Source: Nautilus pompilius
Taxonomy: Eukaryota > Mollusca > Cephalopoda > Nautilida > Nautilidae
NCBI GenBank assembly: GCA_018389105.1
Contig: JACATO010002186.1
Coordinates: 4,788,501-4,852,500 of the forward strand
Direction: 5' to 3'
DNA length: 64,000 bases
Position numbers and translations under genes: made by a program. Below are positions 13,501 through 23,589 of this stretch, piece by piece. The notes under the pieces were generated by a model. That model had not been told where the DNA came from. It saw nothing but the letters and a program-made list of their open reading frames with translations, and did no database searches. Position 1 is the first letter of the stretch, and each line of letters begins with the position of its first letter.

Positions 13501-13841
13501 ACGGTAAATTGTGAAAATTAAACAAAACAGAGAAGGGAAAGTCGCCTTTGCCTAATTACCAACGTAAAGAACCAAAAATACCATCTTTACATGGTATTTT
13601 ATTTGACATTTACTATTTCACAAAATACAGTCTTTCTGATTCTTTATGTCAAACACTAAAGATTATGTAGGGGTGATTATTTGTTAGGCAAACTTTACCA
13701 ATAGAAACTTAAAAACAAAAAAAAAAAAACATCAAGGTGGTTTCTAATTAGCCGCGTCAGGTGGTATAATTAATATATTTTTGTGTGTTTTTATTCTTCT
13801 AAGCTAGTTGTAGAAAATTAAAGAAAAAAATCGCAAGGATA
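7511..13841. other. AT-rich gene-free stretch with scattered microsatellites
   Basis: No protein family recognised in either strand. Simple repeats: (CA)n near 7685-7700, (ATC)n at about 7903-7922, (TA)n near 9509-9519, G-runs near 11128 and (GA)n near 12132. Near 9255-9280 there is a TTAATTAA-type palindrome. At 9921 a long pyrimidine tract ending TTTACAG looks like a splice acceptor, followed by 20 open codons and a stop, with AATAAA near 10218; this might be a 3' exon of a transcript. The patch at 12.88-13.56 kb has more CpG than its surroundings. Confidence 0.35.
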
Positions 13842-13849
13842 CTCTAAAC
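13842..13849. repeat. Left target-site duplication of the hAT element (CTCTAAAC)
   Basis: The 8 bp CTCTAAAC directly abuts the left terminal inverted repeat and is repeated without change at 16370-16377. An 8 bp target duplication is the hallmark of hAT insertion. Confidence 0.95.
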
Positions 13850-13864
13850 CAGGGGTCGGGAACC
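13850..13864 (+). repeat. Left terminal inverted repeat of the hAT element
   Basis: CAGGGGTCGGGAACC, with the CAG start typical of hAT elements. It is the exact inverse complement of 16355-16369. Confidence 0.97.
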
Positions 13865-13866
13865 AA

Positions 13867-13940
13867 TGGCTCGCGAGCCAGATGTGGCTCTTTTGACGGC
13901 TGCATCTGGCTCGCAGACAAATCCTTTGCGCACGCGCGAG
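13867..13940. promoter_or_regulatory. Subterminal GGCTC/GAGCC motif cluster, likely transposase-binding sites
   Basis: A perfect 14 bp palindrome (TGGCTCGCGAGCCA, 13867-13880) is followed by further GGCTC or GAGCC copies near 13895, 13909 and 13937. The right end carries related motifs near 16296 and 16336-16350. Repeated subterminal motifs are known binding sites for hAT transposases; the role here is inferred. Confidence 0.5.
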
Positions 13941-14226
13941 CCAGCGACTAGAAAGCCGGTTCGCAGTAATTTCAGTGGGAAAGTGGCAAACATACATGTC
14001 GTTGTGTCTATCTATTTATCTATCTATCCATCAATCACAAAGGCAACGCAGATCGGGTAGTGACAGGCACTGTTTAAGTGAGGCTGCCGTATTTTGCTGT
14101 CGAAAATAGCGGTCGATGTGCGCATGCGCAAAGGGGCACACTACGGCTTGTCGTAATATCCGGACATATCTTCCCTCGTTTTAATCCCGCTGTCAGCTAA
14201 CTAATTTCTGACCCGCTTCTGAGAAG

Positions 14227-16154
14227 ATGGCTAAAAGAAAAAAAGACGACGAGTATCGTACTTTTCAGCAGGAATGGACAGAGGAATTTGCCTTTGTGGA
14301 GAAAGCTGGTTCTGCTGTGTGTCTAATATGCAATGATAAAATTGCATCTATGAAGCGGTCAAATATAAAGCGGCACTTCGACACTCGCCATGCTGCATTT
14401 GCATCGAAATATCCTGCGGGGGACAGCAGGAAGTAAGCATGTCAACAGCTTCTATCAAGAGTGCATGCTAGTCAGCAGCAACTCCGTGTTTGGACCCAAC
14501 AAGGTGACTGCAATTCGGCTAGCTTTGCTGGCGCTTTAGCGGTTGTGAGAAACGGAAAGCCATTCACAGATGGGGAGTACGCCAAAGCATTCATGCTTGA
14601 TGTTGCCAATGAACTTTTTGACGACTTTTCAAATAAAGACAAGATAATGAAACGGATAAAAGACATGCCTCTGTCGGCAAGAACTGTTCACGATCGTGCC
14701 ATCATGATGTCAAATCAAATTGAGGCAATGCAAGTGAAGGACATAAATGCGGCCGCATTTTTTTCTCTCGCTTTGGATGAGTCAACAGACGTAAGCAAGT
14801 TATCTCAGTTCAGCGTGATTGCAAGGTATGTTGTCGGTGACACACTACGTGAGGAAAGTCTTGCTGTTTTGCCTATGAAAGAGACAACAAGAGGGGAGGA
14901 TTTATTCAAGTCGTTTACTGAGTTCGCTAAAGAAAAAAATCTACCGATTGATAAACTTGTTTCGGTGTGCACTGATGGTGCTCCATGCATGGTGGGGAAA
15001 AACAGAGGATTCGTAGCGCTTCTTCGTGAGCAGGAAAAGAGACCCATCCTAAGTTTTCACTGCATCCTACATCAGGAGGCGCTTTGTGCTCAGCTGTGTG
15101 GAGAGCAGCTTGGTGACGTGATGTCGCTGGTCGTCAACTTTATTGTTGCCCGAGCTTTAAATGATCGCCAGTTTAAAACACTGCTGGATGAAGTTGGGAG
15201 CAATTATCCTGGTCTGCTTCTGCACAGCAACGTGCGTTGGTTGTCAAGGGGGAGGGTGCTCAGCCGTTTTGCGGCTTGTCTGAGCGAAATCCGGACTTTT
15301 CTTGAAACAAAAAATGTCAAGCATCCCGAGTTAGCTGACACTGAGTGGCTCCTGAAGTTCTACTTTCTCGTGGACATGACTGAACATCTAAACCAGCTCA
15401 ATGTGAAAATGCAAGGCGTTGGAAACATAATCTTATCCCTGCAACAAGCAGTGTTTGCATTTGAACACAAACTTGAACTCTTCATCGCCGACATTGAAAC
15501 AGGTCGTTTACTTCACTTTGAAAAACTGAGTGAATTTAAAGATGCATGCACAGCAAGTGACCCTGCTCACCATCTTGATCTTCACCAGCTAGCAAGCTTC
15601 ACATCTAATCTCCTGCAGTCATTCAAAGCGCGCTTTGGAGAATTTCGTGAGCTCACTCGTCTTTTTAAGTTCATCACCCATCCACACGAGTGTGCAGTGG
15701 ACAGCACTGACCTGAGCTACATCCCGGTGTCTCTGTCAGAGATTTTGAGCTACAAGCTGCTGACCTGAAGGCCTCAGACATGTGGGTGGATAAGTTCAAG
15801 TCACTGAATGAAGATCTGGAAAGACTTGCACGACAGCAAGCAGAATTGGCAAGCCAACACAAGTGGTCAGAAATGAAGAAACTTCAACCTGCAGACCAGC
15901 TGATTGTTAAAACTTGGAACGCGCTTCCCATCACATACCACACACTGCAGCGTGTGAGTATTGCTGTACTGACAATGTTTGGCTCTACGTATGCATGTGA
16001 GCAGTCTTTCTCACATCTAAAAAACATTAAGAGCAACTTACGATCACGTTTCACTGATGGAAGTCTCAACGCCTGCATGAAGCTTAACCTCACCACATAT
16101 CAACCAGACTACAAAGCCATCAGCAAAACCATGCAGCACCAGAAGTCGCACTAA
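14227..16154 (+). pseudogene. hAT transposase, two lesions (one stop, one frameshift)
   Basis: The ATG at 14227 starts a 69-codon segment with a C2H2 zinc finger (C32-X2-C35-X14-H50-X4-H55) of the BED/SPIN-DOC type, for DNA binding. A TAA at 14434-14436, where relatives have Lys, interrupts the frame, which then continues in phase for about 440 codons. In that core (numbered from 14461) the RNase-H-fold catalytic Asp lie in ALDESTD (D106) and CTDGAPC (D172), followed by the C201-X2-H204 motif. A single-base loss near 15724-15726, in CCCGGT, moves the frame. The last 124 codons (15780-16154) hold the hATC dimerisation domain with the catalytic Glu in YACEQSFSHLKN (E74) and end at TAA. A short in-frame loss near 15137, after SLVV, is also possible. 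This copy should make no full transposase unless the stop is read through and the frame corrected. Everything else fits a full-length family member of 600-650 residues. Confidence 0.95.
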
Positions 16155-16354
16155 TGGTAAGAAATACTCATCATTAATTAGCAACAGCATAACAATGTTA
16201 TTAAAAAGAATTCAGAGACTTATTGTATTTTAAAAGTGTTGAAATTACATAAAATGCACACATTTACTTGTATTTTTAGTTTTAAACATATTGTATGGCT
16301 CTCCTGGAATTTCATTCAAAAATATGTGGTGTTCATGGCTCTCTCAGCCAAAAA

Positions 16355-16369
16355 GGTTCCCGACCCCTG
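16355..16369 (-). repeat. Right terminal inverted repeat of the hAT element
   Basis: GGTTCCCGACCCCTG, exact inverse complement of the left end. Confidence 0.97.
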
Positions 16370-16377
16370 CTCTAAAC
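16370..16377. repeat. Right target-site duplication of the hAT element (CTCTAAAC)
   Basis: Identical to 13842-13849, with no mismatch. Confidence 0.95.
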
Positions 16378-17239
16378 CTTTAAATTGAAAAAAATAAATG
16401 GTTATTATTACCATTTTTATCATCATCTGAAAATGTTATTTCAATGGGTCTTCCATTGTTATCTTCTTCAGGTAAATTGTGGTAAGAGACAATTTTTAGA
16501 AACATTGATAAATAAATAGTTTTAAGAAAAAACCTGAAAAATTATGCTAAATACAATGGCATTCGTGACTATAATATTCTGTAAATATTATTATTATTAT
16601 TATCATTATTTAAAATCTTGTATTGAAGAAATTAATCGGGCTGGCATTTTACACAGTGATTGCGATTGCAGTAAAATGCAAATAAATAAATAACATAACA
16701 AAAAGTATAGTAAATGGATCACAAAGTATTAACATTAAGATAATACATTGGAAAAGGTGTATAAAAAAAACAAACATCATTAATGTACAAAACAGCATGT
16801 GATGTCTTATATATTACAATTGGGAAAAATATATAATATACTAACACCATAGATATTTATATGCATACTAACTGTGACTGAATAAAATCCAGAGATGCAG
16901 GATAAATGCTATTGCACTTGAAAACATATTCAGCTTTGTTTTTAATTTTTGATTTCATTACAAAAGCATTTAGAACTTGCATACTTTTCCTAAGCAGTAG
17001 ATCAAATCCCCTGCTTAACTCATCATCAAGGAGGTGAGGCTTGGAAAGTTAATGGATTAATTCCGAAATTTTTCAGATGGAAAACCCGTATTTTATATTT
17101 GGCTTGGCAAGTTCTAGCAAAATAATTCATCTTATCTTTCCAATCTATTTGTCTGTCGACTCTGGGCTCTTTCTTCAATTGCTCTAGTGTCCAGTTATGG
17201 CAGGAGGTCTTAGAAACAAGAGTTAACAACAAACTTCTG
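16378..17239. other. AT-rich noncoding DNA
   Basis: No gene recognised. There is a short (TTA)n run near 16588-16606. The 68-codon minus-strand frame at 17026-17232 matches no family I know. Confidence 0.35.
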
Positions 17240-17770
17240 CCAGTGAACCAGGCTAACCATCACAGCAGATAAAAGCAATAGTGAAACAGTTTGGTGTTAA
17301 CAATGAGAATTAGTTGCTGGGTGAAAGATGACAGCATGTAGGATTGAATCCTCATTGGGGATACCTAGTGTTGACAATCAACTACAAAGTAAAAAGTTCA
17401 ACTGATGGTGTAACCTTTCTTATAGTAACAGTTAACAGCAAGATAATGCAATTAAGATGGCGGGTAAGGATGTAACCTGGGTCGCATTAATAACAGCTCT
17501 TAGCTGGAGGTTAAAGGTTTGTCAAGCACTGCAACCTCTATGAAATTAAGAATGGTTAGCTACAGAGTAATAGTTCAGGTGGTAGCTAGTGTTGCAAGCT
17601 TTTTCAAGTTATCAATTAGCTTACAGTAAAACAATAAAGCAGCAGGGGGAAAGATGTAAGTGTTTGGTTGATAACCAGCTGCATGGTGAGGTGAAGGAAG
17701 CAGCTAATGTTAACAGTGATTAGCTGCCATGTGAATGGATCACGATAGCAGTCATTACAAAATTATCAGC
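17240..17770. repeat. Degenerate tandem repeat with a TTAGCTGC / GTTAACA core
   Basis: Across about 530 bp, variants of the same words recur: TTAGCTGC or TTAGTTGC, GGTGAAAGATG or GGGAAAGATGTAA, GTTAACA or GTTGACAA, and AAGATGTAAC. They are spaced very roughly 50-70 bp apart. Copies are poorly conserved, so the exact period and ends are uncertain. This looks like an old minisatellite. Confidence 0.45.
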
Positions 17771-18599
17771 AACATGAGAAAAAAGAAATGCTACAGAATT
17801 CTATGGAATGTTGACATTAACTTTTTGCTATCCATATACACTTTGAAATTTTCATTTTAGTATATACTCTGCAGATTTGACAATTTATATTTAAAATAAA
17901 TGCTTAATGATCTAATGTCTGGCAAAATTTTTTTAAAATGTATATTATATTTAGGTTTTTATAAGATGTCATACTTATGAACTTAAAAGTGAAGAAGAAT
18001 TCAACTGTAAACAAGCTTTGAACATACAGAGCCACCCAGATTTGGAATTTCTTATCACCTTAAGCTAACTTTCCATTCTTATTTCGGGCAGGCTTGGTCC
18101 AATTGCTTTAGACTCTGTAGCTAGGCTTCATCATCATCTTCAGCAATGGATGTGCCATTAAATGCTACATCTACATGGACAATAAGTCCTCTCTTTATGC
18201 GACTTTTTCAAGTGAGATTTTGCTATTATGCAAAGACTCTTCTTCAACCAGACACTTATTAAATAAAAATAAATTGGCTATTATATGGCCAGGTGAAGAG
18301 TGACATCATGTGCAAGGCATCATTACTCAAGTAGTTAATGGGGACACTTGAACAATGAAATTTCTCCAAAAACTCAGAGAGAGCTCCTCAATGGGCATGT
18401 GTTTAGATGGCAAAGTGACAGATGACAACCTTCATGAATGCTCAGTCTTGCATTTCCATTGTAGTGCAGGGAAGAGTTTTTCCAAGAATTTTAACCCTCC
18501 TAATACAAAAATAAAGAGCACTGGAATAACTTTAAAAAGTAAAAGTGGACATCTTAAAATGTTTGGATGGTGGCAAAGGATGAACCCTTAACCTTGGCA
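17771..18599. other. AT-rich noncoding DNA upstream of the Tigger relic
   Basis: No clear domain. The open frame 18355-18591 (78 codons, plus) lies just before the recognisable transposase remains and might be its diverged 5' part, but I cannot align it to the N-terminal helix-turn-helix of the family with confidence. Confidence 0.3.
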
Positions 18600-20170
18600 A
18601 GTTAAATGTACAGGCAATTAAAATAAATACCTAGAAGATCAGAAGTTCTGTGAGTGCTACAACATATCTTTTGGCAAAAATAACTACTAAAATAAGGAAC
18701 CAGCATTGGAGTAAATGGAGAAGATGCTTAGATTCTGGATAGAAGTCCAAAATCAGTGCAAGATGAGTCTCAGCTGGTCTGGAGCAAGGCTCAGCAGATT
18801 TACAGCCAGCTCATGGGAGGAGGAGAAGGAACACAAGAGCCACTTAATTCAAGTAAAGGGTGGCTCAATACTTTTCTATGCTACAAAAAGGTCCCTAACA
18901 TGAAGATCTGTGGAGAGTCAGCTAGTGCCGACTATGGGGCCACTGTGAAGTTTCTGGACGAGTTACAAACTATGGCCAACGGAGGTCATGAGCCAAGACA
19001 GCTGTTTAACACAGACAACACTTGGTTGTGTTGGAAATGTGCAAAAGAGCCTACATCAGCAAGGAGAGTAGCATCTGGATTCAAAGCAGCCAAGGACAGG
19101 TTGAAGCTACTGCTACATGGCATCGTGGTGAAGGACTCCAAGATGAAGCTCTTCTGTATGTACCACTCCATCAACCCAAGTGCTGAGTAAACTCAGTAAA
19201 AATGTATTACCTGCAGGTTGGTTGATTGGGTCAGTTTTTAAAAATTTGTTCACGAATCATTTTGTCATGGAAGCTGAATGCTGCTGCAGGGAGTCTAACT
19301 TTGTGTTTGAGGTGTTCCTTGTCCTAGATAACACCCCAGGACACCTCAAAAACCTGATGCACATCCACTCCAATGTCAATGTTCTCTTCTTGCTCCCTTA
19401 ACACCACCTCATTATTATAGGCTCTTTATACCAGTGATGATAGCCACAAACAGGGTTTATTACCACAGAAGGACAACATCCCAGCTGCCAGTTGGTACAA
19501 ATGAACTAAACCAGCCAGACTTCCATGATTAGTGGAAGCTTACAGTATTAAGAATGCTACTAAGAACATTGAGGCTGTATGAGATGAAGTGAAGCTTAAG
19601 GGCTTTCCAAGACTTTCAAATGCAGTAGATGTTGTGTGAGTAGGATGTGGTTGGCAAGGATGGCTTTGCAGACCTTGAGGAAACAGATATTTTGTAACTC
19701 CTTGATTTGTATAATACAAAGGAGTTAAGTATTGATAACCTCAAGGAAATAACAAAGAAAGATGATCATCAAGATGATGATGAAGAGGTAATCCTGGATG
19801 TTAAGGACTTAATATCAAATAAATTGGCTCACTTTTTTACTCTGAGCAACTATTTATTGCAAGACGCAAAACCTAGCCTAGAAGCTTGCAGTTTAAACAC
19901 AATGCTCTTGCTCCCTACAAGGAAATCTACAATCAAAAGAGGCAAATGGCCAAGTAGTCTTACATCCAACTCACACAACATCAGCCATCCTTGCCAATCA
20001 CATCCTACTCACAAAACCTAGCCTGGAAGCTTGCAGTTTAAACACAACTTTAACGATGCTCTTGCTCCCTACAAGGAAATCTACAATCAAAAGAGGCAAA
20101 TGGCCACGTAGTCTTACATCTTGTAGATCTTTAAGCATCCAACTCACACAACATCAACCATTCCAAAACC
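18600..20170 (+). pseudogene. Decayed Tigger/pogo (Tc1/mariner superfamily) transposase
   Basis: The remains follow the order of Tigger/Jerky-type transposases. A weak helix-turn-helix-like part lies at about 18.6-18.7 kb, then MEKMLRFWIEVQNQ (from 18715), as in the CENPB-like region of the family. Next comes a block (18756-19190) with GESASAD, a first catalytic Asp in FNTDNTWLCWK (19014-19016) and ASGFKAAKDRLKLLLHG. The second catalytic Asp is in VLDNTPGH (19327-19329). The region of the third Asp (QPMDQG in the family) is no longer recognisable near 19.42 kb, though IATNRVYYHRRT follows it. An acidic tail block (19707 onward, KKDDHQDDDEE) and an APYKEIYNQKRQMA-like tail complete it. Several stops and frame changes separate the parts, so the copy is dead. 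No terminal repeats were found. The RNase-H-like DDE core is known family biology. Confidence 0.85.
19867..20165. repeat. Tandem duplication of about 145 bp inside the Tigger relic
   Basis: Copy 1 (19867-20011) and copy 2 (20012 to about 20165) both start near CAAAACCTAGCCT and share the stretch coding for the C-terminal APYKEIYNQKRQ-like words. Copy 2 has small insertions (ACTTTAACG and a block near 20120), so the copies differ slightly. The duplication arose within the transposon sequence after or during its decay. Confidence 0.85.
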
Positions 20171-22560
20171 TCTTGTATCTTTGTGCCCATCAAAATTGCC
20201 CCAACATCTGCACCACATCCTAAACCTGAATGAAATCCATGTCCCCTACCATCAACACTTGATGTCAAACTACCAATGGTCAGTGATAACAACATAGATA
20301 ACCGTGCCACATTCTCTCTGCATCACACATAAACAATGACTATTGCAATATCACGCTGTCCCCATCAGCCTATATTTCTGTTGGTATGCAAATAAAACTA
20401 GTTTTCATATTTTTTTAATTATTACCATTCAAGCATTATGCTGTGTTATTTTGTTATTGTATGAGTAGACATGGAATCAGGGGCAGTATACTATGCACCC
20501 CTAACCGTAAACCAAGTAGCATTCACTTTATGCGCACATTTTCAGGAACACCTTCCTCGCACAAAGAAAGGATATAGTCATTTACCAACACAGATGTAAT
20601 AGGTCTTTGGCTGTTGTTATGAATTTTCTTTTTTTTTTTTATTGGTTTCTCTGGAAGAAAAAGTTTGAATAAATGATGACTTGGTTCAGATCCATGGCAG
20701 TTGAAAGACAGTCAGATGTTGTTAACAAATGAACCCATTCAAGATAGTTCAACAAAACTGTTTGTTCTGACCAGTTTTAATTGGTGTCAATCATTGCTAA
20801 TGCAAACAATGTTCTAACTCATATTTTAGCTATCATGCAACATTTTACGATATATACACGTGTTATTTTTACTGCAAAGTGTGTTAACTTGTTGTATTAA
20901 TTTGAATGATGATAAAATTGGTATGCTGTGCAGCACTAAAGTAGATTTACTACTTTCTTTAAGCATTGATATAAGTTATGTCACCAATATAATCTTTATA
21001 CAGAAACAAAACATCTTAAGTTATGGAAAAGCATCAAGCCTATGAGACAAAATGTGGGAGAAAATACTTCACTATTTTGTCCGTTAATTTATTTTGCCTT
21101 ATTGTTTTGACAAGACTGAATACAAACTTAGCAAAGCCTACTTTTGCAACACTGAAAAGTCTGAAGAACTTTTTTAAGTTCTGTTAGTTCTGTATACTGC
21201 AATACAAATAGTGAATGCAATCAGTTAAGAGCTATATTCACACAACAGGAATTTAAAATTATGAATAATTTATGAACCCAAATTCTTCATTTAAAAATAT
21301 GTAAAAATCACAACTGCAAAGATTATATAGAATTCCTCAGCCTCATATAATGAAGATTAATCCCAAATAGATTAGAGATGTTTATTCATACTCTGCAACA
21401 TTACAGTCAGACCTGCATATCTTGAGGTTAGATGGTAGCTTCTCTTGTTTTTTTCTTCTTCTTCTCGTAGTATAACTTCTAGTTTACTTTCCCAAATCTT
21501 TATAACTTAAACAGTTAGATATTTCAATTTAAAGGGAACAACACAATCAAATTCCATGAAAATATTAATTATTCCAAAGAAAACCTCAGCAAATATTAAG
21601 CCATGGTGTTTATTCAAATATCTAACTCTTAATTTTGTACCACTTATAACATTTACAAATCTCAAAATAGAGGGGGGATATTGGAAAGTGTCAGCTTTAT
21701 CTAAATGTTACGCTATTCTCTTGTTATTTTAAAATGAGAAGATTGTAATCAATTGCTTGATTTTTGCTAGTTTAAGTACAATACATAATATTAAGTCCAT
21801 CTAAAAACTAACTGTACATTTGCAAATTTAACAATGTATGTCACTATACCGAGCAATGAAGGACAATTGACTATAATGTGTGTAGGATACTGACAGAAAC
21901 TGCTCTCAAATATAATTGACTGAATCCATTTATGTATGCCATTAGTGATTTTGGACACTAATTGCCCTGTGGAACACATCTGAATTTAATCATTTCTTAC
22001 CAAAAAAAGTATTTATATTTTTTTTTAAAGAACTTTCCATTAAAACAGTGAAAGAGAAATAACACACAAAAATTAATTACTTCTTGATAGTATTTCACAT
22101 AAATAGAGGCTTAGAAATAATAAATGCAAAACCAAACACAATAAAAGGGAGATCAGTACTCTAAATTCTAATTTCTTCATTGCTGAAGTTATCTGCATTA
22201 AAGTTTGTGCATGCCAGCTAAGCATTAAACAAATTTAAGCAAACGTTTTTCATTTGGGCTAAACCCTTGCCATGGTAGCCATCTTGGATATGGGGATACT
22301 TCTTACAACTCAATGAGGGCATGTAAACCAACACTAGCATTATGAATTTATTTAATGATGTACTTACTATAACTCTATGAAAACGTTTTATAATATTTTG
22401 GGAAAATAGGTTTATTTCCGACATATCGCCTAGTGGTGTTAGAATCTCATTACAATGGTCCAACTTTGTTTCCTGCAGAATCAGAATGCCTTGACATAAT
22501 GCAAAATCAAAAAGAAAAAAAAGAAATGTTTCTAAATGACTCAAATTGTTCCTTGTAAAA
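20171..22560. other. AT-rich noncoding DNA
   Basis: No gene family recognised. Open frames at 20860-21045 (plus), 21791-21979 and 22218-22544 (minus) have AT-driven compositions and no known motif. There is a T-run near 20630. Confidence 0.35.
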
Positions 22561-23589
22561 TTTTAACAAAAAATATTGGATAATTCCAGAGATGCAGTTG
22601 CTCAAAGTTGTCTTAACCTGGCTTCAAAGCTTTCAAACTATACAGTCTCCTGTGAATAAGCCAGGATATGTCCTCTGCAAGTTTTCCTGGCTTGGTCATC
22701 AGCTTTAAATAGCTTTCATAGTTCATTCTGTGCCTTTCACCTTAGCGAGGCTGTGCTGCAAGCTTACCTGGATTAACTGTCAAAGTCCAATGTGTCTACA
22801 AGCCACTTTGTCCACTGCTGCACTGGGACCCTAATCAAGCCAGCACCAATAGCACATGAAAACTGCTACAGAATTTGGTTTTCTCAGTCAGATCATGATA
22901 CTGTTATTTGAGTTTACTGCCATCATAAAGATGGTGCAGCACATCTTCCAATCTTCCAATAAAGTATGGTAAGAGTAGATCTGTTGACAAGAAATGCATG
23001 AACAACTTACGAACATTTTCTAAACAAAGGCCTTTTCTTGGACGATTTGTAAATCAAAGGCAGTGACTTGATTACAGAAAAGGTTTTTATTTCATAACTA
23101 GCAAATCTGGATCAGAAAAATTACTGAGGAAAAATCAGTTGGAGATAGGTTTTTTTTCCAGTTTGACTTTGATAAAATAAGAAATTATCCAGAAATATTT
23201 GTTTTCAATGTTCACGTGTCATTGAGTGTTGGTCATTTTAGTTCCTTAAAAAAAAATGTAATATCACTTAAAATTTTTTTAAAAGCCACCAACAACAAAA
23301 TACCATACAAAACCTGATTAATGTGCATGAATTTTGTGTTACAGAACAATGCAACCATTGCTGAAGTCAGATGCTTTGGGTCTCACAGTGAACTGGTAAG
23401 TTTGGCAGAGGGGGAGAAAACATCAATTGTAGAAGCACCTCAGTAGCTAACCACAATCTGATGCATTTTCACATATGGTCATGCTTGAAAATTTGATATC
23501 CTGATGTGGTGAAGACCCTCCGGGCAAGTGAAGGCTAGGCTCCATGCTTTAGCTACTGGGTTCCTCAACTTTATTTTAAGCAAGAAAGA
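22561..23589. other. Higher-complexity segment with an unidentified minus-strand open segment
   Basis: Between 22613 and 22726 the minus strand has ATG followed by 36 codons (MNYESYLKLMTKPGKLAEDI at its start) and a TAA; its residue composition is less AT-driven than usual here, and similar protein-like reading extends to about 22.9 kb in broken frames. I recognise no family; it may be an old transposon or exon fragment. The rest is featureless. Confidence 0.25.

Larger units (their letters stand above)
13850..16369 (+). mobile_element. hAT-superfamily DNA transposon, Charlie-like, 2520 bp, nearly intact
   Basis: The element is bounded by a perfect 15 bp terminal inverted repeat (CAGGGGTCGGGAACC and its complement) and a perfect 8 bp target duplication. 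Inside is one plus-strand transposase gene of about 640 codons. Both ends carry subterminal GGCTC/GAGCC motifs, including a perfect 14 bp palindrome at 13867-13880 and a near match at 16336-16350. The element is much richer in CpG and GC than its flanks. Intact ends, unchanged target duplication and only two reading-frame lesions point to a young insertion. The transposase resembles the GTF2IRD2/ZBED-type proteins of vertebrates (Charlie lineage), from memory of the family. Whether other copies in the genome are still active cannot be seen here. Confidence 0.97.

Noticed and set aside
14472-14666. Minus-strand frames across the hAT transposase (also 14805-15047, 15674-15862, 15884-16096)
   Set aside because: Shadow frames of the plus-strand transposase; no independent support.
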